The position numbers and the translations under genes were made by a program. The notes below the pieces were generated by a model, which was not told where the DNA came from, searched no databases, and saw nothing but the letters and a program-made list of their open reading frames with translations. From Bradyrhizobium embrapense (GTDB taxonomy: Bacteria; Pseudomonadota; Alphaproteobacteria; Rhizobiales; Xanthobacteraceae), in the NCBI RefSeq assembly GCF_001189235.2, contig NZ_LFIP02000014.1:1-64000 (forward strand): a stretch of DNA of 64,000 bases, given 5' to 3'. Below are positions 26,081-33,452 of this stretch, one piece after another; position 1 is the first letter of the stretch; the number at the start of each line of letters is the position of its first letter.

Positions 26081-26813
26081 TGCCAGGCGCCTCGCAGAGA
26101 TAGCCCGCACCTGCGGCCTCAAAGCTGACGTCTCCCACTACGTTAACGAGGCACTCAAGGAGCTTTGGCAAACCCAGTCTCCTGAAGAGGCAAGAAAGAT
26201 CGCCGAGCGCTGGGTCTTATGGGACGCGGAGGGGAGGCCTTGGCCGCGCATACCCCCGTTGGACAACGTGGTCCAGTTCCATCGCGCCGGCCCAACACAG
26301 ATATCGATGGCGAGCCAGCCGGCAACACCATTGCAGGCAATCCGGGGCTGGTTCGACCGACAGGATGAAGAGGTGCGAACCGAGACTGCCGGCATGGCGA
26401 CGCTTCTGGTGTTCGAAGGTCATGATCTTCTCGTCTTTGGCGGCCGAGCGTGGTGTGATTATCTTCGGCAGTGGCTGAGTGAGACGAACCTATCAAACCA
26501 GACGATCATTGGCCGTGCATTGACGTTCCGGAGCTGTTTTGAGTATTTCGCGGAGAGCAGGTTCACTGAATCGGGGTGGACTCGGTCCGAAAAGGTCGCT
26601 CTAGGCGTTGTTGAAGATGCCAAGAATGACCCCGATTCCGATGCTGCGCGCCTCGCACCGTTTGCGCAGAAGCTGCTTGATACGTTGCCCGCACGTAAAA
26701 TCCGATGGATCAACGTGCGCAAGTCCTGGAGGGAACTTGTCAGTGCAAGCCTCACACCCCGGGCTTTGAGAGTTTGGAGCGCCTCGCGGACGGAAAGAGT
26801 TCGGGGACATTAG
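26043..26813 (+). CDS. Uncharacterised protein, full-length paralog of 13154..13723
   Basis: 256 residues from ATG 26043, overlapping the previous gene. N-terminal about 85 residues are helical (ARRLAEIARTCGLKADVSHY). The rest aligns with the 13-kb gene through LLVFEGHDLLVFGG, IGRALTFRSCFEYFAESRFT and TLPARKIRWINVRKSWRELV. No catalytic motif, signal peptide or membrane segment is seen. The pairing with a membrane-anchored neighbour is not repeated at the 13-kb locus. Role unknown. Confidence 0.6.
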   Translation: MNAENNFAARLIDARRLAEIARTCGLKADVSHYVNEALKELWQTQSPEEARKIAERWVLWDAEGRPWPRIPPLDNVVQFHRAGPTQISMASQPATPLQAIRGWFDRQDEEVRTETAGMATLLVFEGHDLLVFGGRAWCDYLRQWLSETNLSNQTIIGRALTFRSCFEYFAESRFTESGWTRSEKVALGVVEDAKNDPDSDAARLAPFAQKLLDTLPARKIRWINVRKSWRELVSASLTPRALRVWSASRTERVRGH

Positions 26814-27091
26814 TCCAATCGAGAGGTGTGGTGTGCCACCAAAGCATTGAACGCGCCGCCAATGGCGGTACAAGGAGCCAACTTTATCCAGACGCCTCCG
26901 AGCGGAGAAGAGGTCAATGAGTTGGTGGGCGCAGACCGACACAGTTGGTGACCACGCGAACGGCCGACCTTAGGGTTGAGTCGCCGGCTGCGCTGCGTCC
27001 GGTTCTGTGGCGGCGAATATTCACAACCGGAATGCTCGCCGCCGCATTGTCGCGTACCGTTAATTGTCGCGTTAAATGCGGCCGAACGGCG
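26814..27091. other. Intergenic, convergent genes
   Basis: Between the 3' ends of two convergent genes. No terminator hairpin was recognised. Confidence 0.35.
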
Positions 27092-27541
27092 TCAGGCCGC
27101 ATTCTCCGCAACTTCCAAGGCCCGCAGGTTCATCAAGGGAACGAAGTTCCATTGCTGCGCGGGCGAGCCGTTGAACTTGAACAGCCAAACCGGGTTGCCG
27201 TCACTCGTGCCACGACTCTTATTATCGATACACAGACTGTTATCCGGGAGGCTAAGGATGAAGCCGGGACTCTTGAGAAATTCCCACCGCTGACTTTGGA
27301 TGGCTGGGTTATACACTTTGAGCGAGAGGAGAGCCTCCGGCGCGACGCGATCGGTGCCGACCGCGAGATTGCCCCCGCTCGAGTTCAGTGTAATCGCTCC
27401 AGTATCGAAATTGAGGTCCCAGAGAACGTAGCGGAGGGGCGTGTCTTTCTTTCTTAGCACGACCGCCGCACCGTCTTGCTGATCCTTCACGCCGAGCACG
27501 AAGTGCCGGTCTTGTTTGTACTCGATAAGGTACAGACCCAT
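27092..27541 (-). CDS. Ricin-type beta-trefoil lectin-like protein
   Basis: 149 residues from ATG 27541, with AGGAGG five bases upstream. Two clear QxW motifs (SQRWEF, AQQWNF) and the internal repeats YVLWDLNFDTGAITLNSSGG and LCIDNKSRGTSDGNPVWLFK indicate a beta-trefoil carbohydrate-binding fold. No signal peptide. Probably binds glycans; partner unknown. An in-frame extension to 27643 is unlikely given the strong internal ribosome site. Confidence 0.65.
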   Translation of the reverse strand: MGLYLIEYKQDRHFVLGVKDQQDGAAVVLRKKDTPLRYVLWDLNFDTGAITLNSSGGNLAVGTDRVAPEALLSLKVYNPAIQSQRWEFLKSPGFILSLPDNSLCIDNKSRGTSDGNPVWLFKFNGSPAQQWNFVPLMNLRALEVAENAA

Positions 27542-28409
27542 GTTTGCCTCCTGTTGGTTTGGTAAGTTTGCGAAGGCGAGTCCTGTCCAGCACGCAGAGG
27601 GTTTGGGCGGTTGAGCCTTCGTTGTGATCTGAGCAAATGACATGCCACGGCTGCGTTGTGCTCTGGGAAGAGGCTAGTCGAGCAACGCTTGCGCTGTTCT
27701 CGAGCCCGATATTCAAAATCACGTACTTTGGCCAGCCTTCAAAATGAAGATAGACGTCGCGAGTTCAGGTTCTCCGGAATAGCTCTTCGACAACCGCACG
27801 CACGAGCGCGCCATCACGGCTGCATCTCGCTCTTGGTGTGTGCGCCCCCAAGCAATAGAGAGCGGAATGCTATGAATGACTCTTCTGCTTTGTTGGCTTT
27901 GGGGGCTCGGGTGGCGAAAAAGTCTCGTGAAGCTCTACAATCGCGTCGAGCACGTCGCTCATCGGGATATTTCCCTCGGACCATTCTTTAAGCGCCGCTA
28001 TTGCCTTTGTCAGAGCCTCTTCGCGGGCCAGGGCATGATTCCCTGTGATGGATGGCTGAGACCGAGCAACCGTAAAAGACGCACGGGGTTACGGGAAGAA
28101 CCACCCGCGCGAGTTGGAGCTTGGCTGCCTTGTCGCGGGAAAAGACGCACGGGCGGTGGGGTGGATCGCCGCCCGTGCGAGTTGGATTACGAAAGGGCTT
28201 GGTTGTCTCGTAAGGGTCACTAACGTAGAAGCACCCAAGCCGTCGATATCTCAGCAACTTGCGTGCCAGACGGTCATTGGATGTTCGAGGGAAGACGATG
28301 TGCTTTCACAGCGCCCCTAGGCTTCTCGCGGTCAATCAGTGTCAGCTTTGGGACATGCCCGTCATCACGTCAAGCAAATGATTGAAGTCGGGCAAAGAAA
28401 CAAACGCGC
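27542..28409. other. Decayed region with gene fragments and palindromic repeats
   Basis: The reverse strand at about 28045..27871 carries a C-terminal protein fragment (HALAREEALTKAIAALKEWS, then EGNIPMSDVLDAIVELHETF, stop) without a start codon. Two copies of a palindromic unit follow at 28078..28185. Otherwise nothing is supported. Confidence 0.4.
28078..28185. repeat. Two copies of a GC-rich palindromic unit
   Basis: Both copies start GACGCACGGG and end GCGAGTTGGA, each about 45 bases, separated by about 20 bases. The second holds a perfect 10-base hairpin, GCACGGGCGG (28147..28156) with CCGCCCGTGC (28169..28178). The first is an imperfect version. They resemble short intergenic palindromic repeats of rhizobia. 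Confidence 0.5.
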
Positions 28410-28680
28410 TTAGTGCCGCTGCGAGCGCGAGTTGATCGGATCAATCTCGTCATCGTGGATCGCGATTAGTTCCCCGGGCTGTAAGCCGAGCCTTTGCACC
28501 TGCTCTTCTTCGATCGGGCAGATTAGCATTGCAGCCTTGCCGCCGCTATCTTTCAGGCGCACAGCGCCACAGCTTCACAGCTTCTGCAGGGTCAGCAGTC
28601 GCGACCGCGTAGGTTACGTGCCTGAATGCGTCGTCGTCGTCATCATGCTCGATGGCGACCGTTACTATCCAACCATCCAT
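28410..28680 (-). pseudogene. Small unknown protein gene with a one-base frameshift
   Basis: From ATG 28680 one frame reads MDGWIVTVAIEHDDDDAFRH, then VTYAVATADPAEAVKLWRC. From about 28565 another reads RLKDSGGKAAMLICPIEEEQ, then VQRLGLQPGELIAIHDDEID and a TAA at 28410..28412. The span is 271 bases, one more than a multiple of three, so one inserted base near 28562 splits an otherwise intact gene of about 89 residues. GGAG lies nine bases before the ATG. Family not recognised. Confidence 0.55.
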
Positions 28681-28885
28681 CTCGCGGAGCTCCAGTCGTC
28701 GGCAACCCTGCAATTTTGGAGCCGCGAGTGACAGACTGCGCTGTGCTGATAATGCGGATCATCAAGTCGCTGGTCTCTTTTTGATCGAGACAGCACACGT
28801 TTTTATTTTTGCAAAGTCGAGTGATCTCGACCTCGACGGACTTGCGTGCGAGCAAACGTTGGATGTCTCGGATCAACTCCTTCAT
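28643..28885 (-). CDS. Small unknown protein, 80 residues
   Basis: ATG 28885. Starts MKELIRDIQRLLARKSVEVE and contains two adjacent Cys (NVCCLDQKETSDLMIRIIS). It overlaps the start of the following frameshifted gene by about 38 bases. Protein-like composition, no homolog known, no strong ribosome site. May be a short regulator of the next gene or chance. Confidence 0.35.
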   Translation of the reverse strand: MKELIRDIQRLLARKSVEVEITRLCKNKNVCCLDQKETSDLMIRIISTAQSVTRGSKIAGLPTTGAPRDGWLDSNGRHRA

Positions 28886-29173
28886 CACCCGTCCGCGTCC
28901 ATCCCCTGGACATCATATTGTACCTGAGTCACAAGTGAGGCGCAGCCTCAAGTGGAGCGTAAGGCGAGTCGGATAAGTGGCTGAAACAGCTCAGGCCATG
29001 GAGGGACGGATTTGCCAATATTGTTCTGTGCGGGGAAAGGGCCCCCGCAACACATTTCTTGGAGCTCTCCTAAGGGCCGGTCCCCGGTCGTGCATTTCGC
29101 CGAAGCGCGACTCTGATCCGCCTTCTGGCACTAGTCCAGCTGGTGCGGCGCGCTTCCATCGGTATGGCCATTC
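28886..29173. other. Intergenic, no gene seen
   Basis: Lies downstream of the radical SAM gene. No terminator or coding frame was recognised. Confidence 0.35.
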
Positions 29174-30052
29174 TCACAGCGCGCGGGCAGGGCTCCTACA
29201 TTCCGGCTCCGGTTTGGCGAATTCACACGTCCTGCACAGCAGAAAGCCATCCGTACCGTTCATGCGGTCGGCGATTTCGCTAAATATCCGTCCTTCGAAC
29301 AGATCTTCGTACTCGTCGCGCAAAAGATTCCCAAGGACATGACGCCGCTCAAAATCCATGCAGCACAAAGTAACATCGCCGTTTGGAAGCAGAACATTCC
29401 GATGCTGCTGTTTCCCATTGCATGTCAGAGTGCCGGCGGTCGGCTGCCGGGAGGTGATCATTCTCGGATCTATACGTCCTCGCCTGCTACTCAGCGGCCG
29501 CAAGCGTTGTAGCTTTTTGGCGGGGATTACGTCGGCTAGATCAGGATGGATTTTACCCAGGACCACCAATTGAATTGAGGGAATGTTTGCCTCAATCAAT
29601 CGGCGCATGACATTGATGTAGTTTTTTCCGACGAGGCGGCTGTTCATATAGGTGCCGTCGTCGGGTACGTGAACGACGAAAGTCTTGAACCGGAGCACTT
29701 GCAAGCGCCGAACGTCAGTTCCGTTCATTCCAACAAGGGTCGTGAAGATCCGGACGTCGTGGCCGCGTGCGTAAGCATGCTCAACCATTGTGCTGCAATG
29801 CGGATGCAACCACGGCTCCGAATATCCGGCAAAACTAATGCCGGTAGCTCTCGGTACGCGTGAGAGACATTGCTTGAAATCCTGAACACCCAGATGCTTG
29901 GCTTGGGATACGAGCCTTTGGCGATCTGCAAACTTGTCCTGGGAGCAATAAGAACATCTGACGATGCAGCCGGTGGTCGTGGTTATCTCCAATACCTTGC
30001 TACCAGGATCGGCCGCGCGCAGATTCTGCAACGTCGTCGGATATGCCGTCAT
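29174..30052 (-). CDS. Radical SAM protein with SPASM-like C-terminal cysteines
   Basis: Binds a 4Fe-4S cluster through C29-x3-C33-x2-C36 (TTGCIVRCSYCSQ) and would generate a 5'-deoxyadenosyl radical. SAM-binding GxSEP is present (SFAGYSEPWLHP). The C-terminal part has NVLLPNGDVTLCCMDFERRH, then LGNLL...DLFEG and CRTC, the SPASM-type auxiliary cluster layout. Relatives modify peptides, sugars or small molecules; the substrate here is unknown. ATG 30052 (AGGA about ten bases upstream) is preferred over the longer frame to 30145. The P450 gene 30985 diverges from it. Confidence 0.8.
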   Translation of the reverse strand: MTAYPTTLQNLRAADPGSKVLEITTTTGCIVRCSYCSQDKFADRQRLVSQAKHLGVQDFKQCLSRVPRATGISFAGYSEPWLHPHCSTMVEHAYARGHDVRIFTTLVGMNGTDVRRLQVLRFKTFVVHVPDDGTYMNSRLVGKNYINVMRRLIEANIPSIQLVVLGKIHPDLADVIPAKKLQRLRPLSSRRGRIDPRMITSRQPTAGTLTCNGKQQHRNVLLPNGDVTLCCMDFERRHVLGNLLRDEYEDLFEGRIFSEIADRMNGTDGFLLCRTCEFAKPEPECRSPARAL

Positions 30053-30984
30053 TCTCTTTGATCCTTTCAGGTGGAACTGCTGGAAGGAGAGCAGGGGCGC
30101 TCGGCAATGCGCCGGGTTCGACAACGCGCTTGCTGAACGTGGCACCGATCTCTCGGGGGCGAATACCGCTTTCTACGTGCTGACTGCGCATAGTACCGTT
30201 CGCTGTCACTGATATCCTCGTCTATCTTTAGCGTGAGCCGGGTGCCAAGCTTGGCTTCCTCGTCGCAATGGTCCGCGCAGAGCTTGCCGAGCAGCGGCGA
30301 TGCTGATCAGAAGCTGAACGGGCGAAAGGGCTGTTTGGAGTTCTGCCTATGACGGTATCAGGGTCCGGACCATCCGTTTTACTTGTCGCAAGCCATCGTC
30401 CTTGCCAATGGTTCCGCGAGCATGAACTGGGTGGATGGCGATTGAGCATCGTAGTCTCGGAGACGATCGTCGTCGAGAGCTCCTGTCTCGTTCAGTTGCT
30501 GGGCTGCCCGCCAGGATGTTGGATCAAGCAGGCGTTTGTCGGGTCGAACAGAACATTTGCGTACTCTCGGGGGGACAGGGCTAAGTGGTGTCATGGAAGA
30601 TGAGCAGCGCTAATGATTGTCGCCGCACGCGCTGCGGCCCAAAAATAGCTTCAATGCGGCCGTGAGGAGGTAAAGAGGCTCGCATTTGAGATCTTCAAGA
30701 CCTGGAAAGCTATGGTGGCAGTCAGCTATTTGATTTCGAGCAACGATATAGTCGATCTCGGGCGATGCCAGCGTTGCCGTGATGGTTCTAAGGTCCACTG
30801 GATTGGATCGACTTGGATAGTCAATGCGATCTGTCCTGCCAGAAATGGTAGGAGGGGCCGGCTCGCGGTTTGAGATACTCTGTTGGAGCGAGGACATGCT
30901 CGCAACCAACACATCAGGGCGGTCGTGGAGAGCGACTATGCGGACCCGTATGCTCTCGAATGAACAAAATCTGCGGAGACCATC
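30053..30984. other. Divergent region between radical SAM and P450 genes with possible fragments
   Basis: Reverse frames at 30379..30594 (RAAQQLNETGALDDDRLRDY) and 30610..30894 (DYIVARNQIADCHHSFPGLE) look more protein-like than chance. The second faintly resembles a SAM-methyltransferase segment (ANH.LEHC..P). Neither has a good start. Both may be remains of genes that once accompanied the radical SAM enzyme. Confidence 0.3.
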
Positions 30985-32223
30985 ATGAAAGCGAGATCGG
31001 CATGTAGAGCCGATGAGGCGTCGAGTATCCCGCTGAGCAAGCTGGATGTTAGCGAAGCCAAGCGCTTTCAGGATGATAGCATATGGGGGTACTTCGAGCG
31101 GCTGCGAAGGGAAGATCCCGTTCACTACTGCCAAGACAGCGGCTATGGCCCCTATTGGTCCGTCACGAAGTACCGCGATATTGTCGCGGTGGATACAAAC
31201 CATAAGGCATTCTCATCAGAACAGGGTGTCACGATCGTCGATGTGCCTGACGAGCACTGGACCCCGAGCTTCATTAAGATGGGTCCTCCAAAACACGCCG
31301 GGCAGCGCAATACCGTAAGTCCGATAGTTGCACCGGATAACCTGGTGAAGTTTGAAAGTCTGATCCGTTCGCGGGTCAGGGTGATTCTGGACGGGTTGCC
31401 GCGCAATGATCCGTTCAATTGGGTGAATATGGTCTCGATCGAGCTGACGACGCAGATGCTTGCCACGCTCTTCGACTTTCCCTTCGAAGACCGACGGCTC
31501 CTGACCTATTGGTCAGATGTAGCTGTTACGCCTCCGAGAGCCGGCCATGCCATCGACAGCTGGGAAAAGCGAAGGACAATCCTGTCCGGATGTCTTGAGT
31601 ATTTCACGCGACTTTGGAACGAGCGCATTAATGCCGAGCCGCGCCTGGACCTGATTTCTTTGATGGCACATTCGCCCGACACGCGGCATATGAAGCCGGA
31701 TGAGTTTCTCGGCAATCTAATCCTGCTGATCGTCGGAGGCAATGACACCACCCGCAACTCGATGACCGGCGGCGTCTTATTCATGAATCAGTACCCCGGC
31801 GAGCTGCGAAAACTGCGCGATAACCCTGCGCTCGTGTCGAGCGCCGTGTCTGAGATTATTCGTTACCAGACACCGATCGCCCATATGCGCCGCACCGCGG
31901 CGGCAGATTGCATTCTGGGTGGCAAGCAGATCAGCAAAGGCGACAAGGTCGTTATGTGGTATATCTCTGGCAACCGGGATGAAGAAGTCATCGAGAATGG
32001 CGACAGCTTTGTGATCGACCGCAAGAATGTGCGGCAGCATCTATCGTTCGGATTTGGTATCCATCGGTGCGTTGGTCGGCATCTTGCACAACTGCAGTTG
32101 AATATCCTCTGGGACGAAATATTGCGTGCCGGGCTAGACGTAAGCGTTGTCGGCGAACCCGAGCGAATCGCATCTAATTTCGTGCACGGCTATTCCTCAC
32201 TCCCAGTGCGGATTGCAGCCTAG
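30985..32223 (+). CDS. Cytochrome P450
   Basis: Haem monooxygenase, soluble bacterial type, 412 residues. The I-helix reads GGNDTTRN (from residue 251), giving the acid-alcohol pair D254-T255. The K-helix ExxR is in SEIIRYQTPIAHMRRTA. The haem loop FGFGIHRCVGRHLA places the Fe ligand at Cys362. The GGNDTTRNSMTGG form is found in terpene- and sterol-oxidising bacterial P450s and in the rhizobial CYP127 group, which would suit a symbiosis island. No ferredoxin or reductase gene is adjacent. The substrate cannot be inferred. Confidence 0.9.
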   Translation: MKARSACRADEASSIPLSKLDVSEAKRFQDDSIWGYFERLRREDPVHYCQDSGYGPYWSVTKYRDIVAVDTNHKAFSSEQGVTIVDVPDEHWTPSFIKMGPPKHAGQRNTVSPIVAPDNLVKFESLIRSRVRVILDGLPRNDPFNWVNMVSIELTTQMLATLFDFPFEDRRLLTYWSDVAVTPPRAGHAIDSWEKRRTILSGCLEYFTRLWNERINAEPRLDLISLMAHSPDTRHMKPDEFLGNLILLIVGGNDTTRNSMTGGVLFMNQYPGELRKLRDNPALVSSAVSEIIRYQTPIAHMRRTAAADCILGGKQISKGDKVVMWYISGNRDEEVIENGDSFVIDRKNVRQHLSFGFGIHRCVGRHLAQLQLNILWDEILRAGLDVSVVGEPERIASNFVHGYSSLPVRIAA

Positions 32224-32497
32224 TCCCTGATCGCGTCGGCGGCAGGCGGCACGCGGTGCGGTTGGGCTCGTCTTGAACCGCATTCGTTGACGCCGCTAGC
32301 GAAAGCGGCGTGATCGGCGCCAAACAATCGCTGCATGTCGCGAGCCTGTCGGTAATCAGGCAGGCGTTGACGAGCCCGCGTAAGGAGCGACAGGTGAGCC
32401 GGCCCGGCGCCGTGCAGGCGCGGGACAAGCGAAAAAGCAACGCCAACGGTGCCCTCCGATTTCCCCATATCCGGGCCGCCATGGACAGCCGACGAGC
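32224..32497. terminator. Intergenic region with a hairpin after the P450
   Basis: ACGCCGCT (32290..32297) and AGCGGCGT (32304..32311) form an eight-base stem with a six-base loop, 67 bases after the P450 stop. No T-run follows, so termination is uncertain. Confidence 0.35.
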
Positions 32498-32845
32498 TTG
32501 ATATTGAAGATTGTAGCGGTGGCAGCGGTTTTCCTTGGAGAAGCGATTTTGATCATCGCCGAGTTGATTGCCTCAAGGCGGTTTGGAAAGGCGGGCGGGG
32601 ATGTGACAATGCTCCCGCCGATGTTTCTCCTGATATCTTTCGGTGGCATCCTTCTCGTTTTCGGATACGCGCTGGGCTACATGCATCTGAAGAATATCTG
32701 GATCATTGTCGCAATATCGGTGGGAGCTATTCTGGTGGTGGAGCCGATACTCACTCTTCTCCTCTTTAGAGACGTTCCGACGACCGGTTCGCTGATCGGG
32801 TTGATGCTCGGTGCGCTTGGTACGCTCGCTGCCGTATGTCTATGA
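32498..32845 (+). CDS. Small four-helix membrane protein (SMR/DMT-like)
   Basis: 115 residues with four hydrophobic helices: about 1-24, 38-60, 66-88 and 95-115. The second half reads LKNIWIIVAISVGAILVVEP and LIGLMLGALGTLAA, the pattern of small multidrug resistance / EamA-half transporters. No ATG fits: the frame begins TTG at 32498 or 32504 after a weak GACGAG. Same strand as the P450 and possibly a transporter for its product, but 275 bases separate them. Confidence 0.6.
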   Translation: MILKIVAVAAVFLGEAILIIAELIASRRFGKAGGDVTMLPPMFLLISFGGILLVFGYALGYMHLKNIWIIVAISVGAILVVEPILTLLLFRDVPTTGSLIGLMLGALGTLAAVCL

Positions 32846-33452
32846 GGCTGATCTGACTGAGCCTGCATGGGTACCAGCTTCGCCGAGATGTAGTTGCAAA
32901 AGACCTGCGCATCGTCGGTTCTGCTCGCTTCGGCCCGGGCTAATGCTGTTGCTGATCGGCTTTCTACGCTTCATCAGGGGCGGTGCGTGGCCGCTGGCTT
33001 CGTAAACTCTTCTCGAAGTCTCCTTGCCGGATAGTGAGACGCGTGCCGGGCGGCCGTAGGTCTTGATCAGTCTTCGCTGGCCAATTTCTGCCCGACCACA
33101 GCGTTGCCTGGTGCTCTCCAGCACTTGGATGGCTTCGTCCAGTTCGTGTGAACACACCACTGGCCAGGAGGCAGGATGATCAGGGATCGCCTCGCGGCCG
33201 GTACTATCGCATTCGGCAAAAGCAGATCACGACCAGCACAGGTCAGTCCGTGGTCATGTGCTTCAGCTGATTATCCGGCAACATACGCGGTCATCCCCCA
33301 CTTCAGCAACACAGGAGCTGCGATGGGAAATGAAACCACAGGCGACATACGCTTTTTTGCGTATCCCTGGAGAACGCTCTTGGTCAGCTACTCGTCAGCC
33401 AAGCGGTCTATCCAGGCAGGCTGCACATCGTCGACTTAATCGGAGATAAAGC
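32846..33452. other. Upstream region of the effector-like gene
   Basis: GTCAGTCCGTGGTCATGTGC at 33243..33262 followed by TTCAGCTGATTA has the ends of a tts box (GTCAG...CAGCTNA) but lacks the TCGAAAGC core, so TtsI control is only a suggestion. A reverse frame at 32840..33160 is unrecognised. GGAG at 33441..33444 is the ribosome site for 33453. Confidence 0.3.

Noticed and set aside
30610..31203. 197-codon reverse frame overlapping the P450 start as an intact gene
   Set aside because: Half of it is antisense to the P450 and it has no ribosome site. Only the part left of 30894 could be a remnant.
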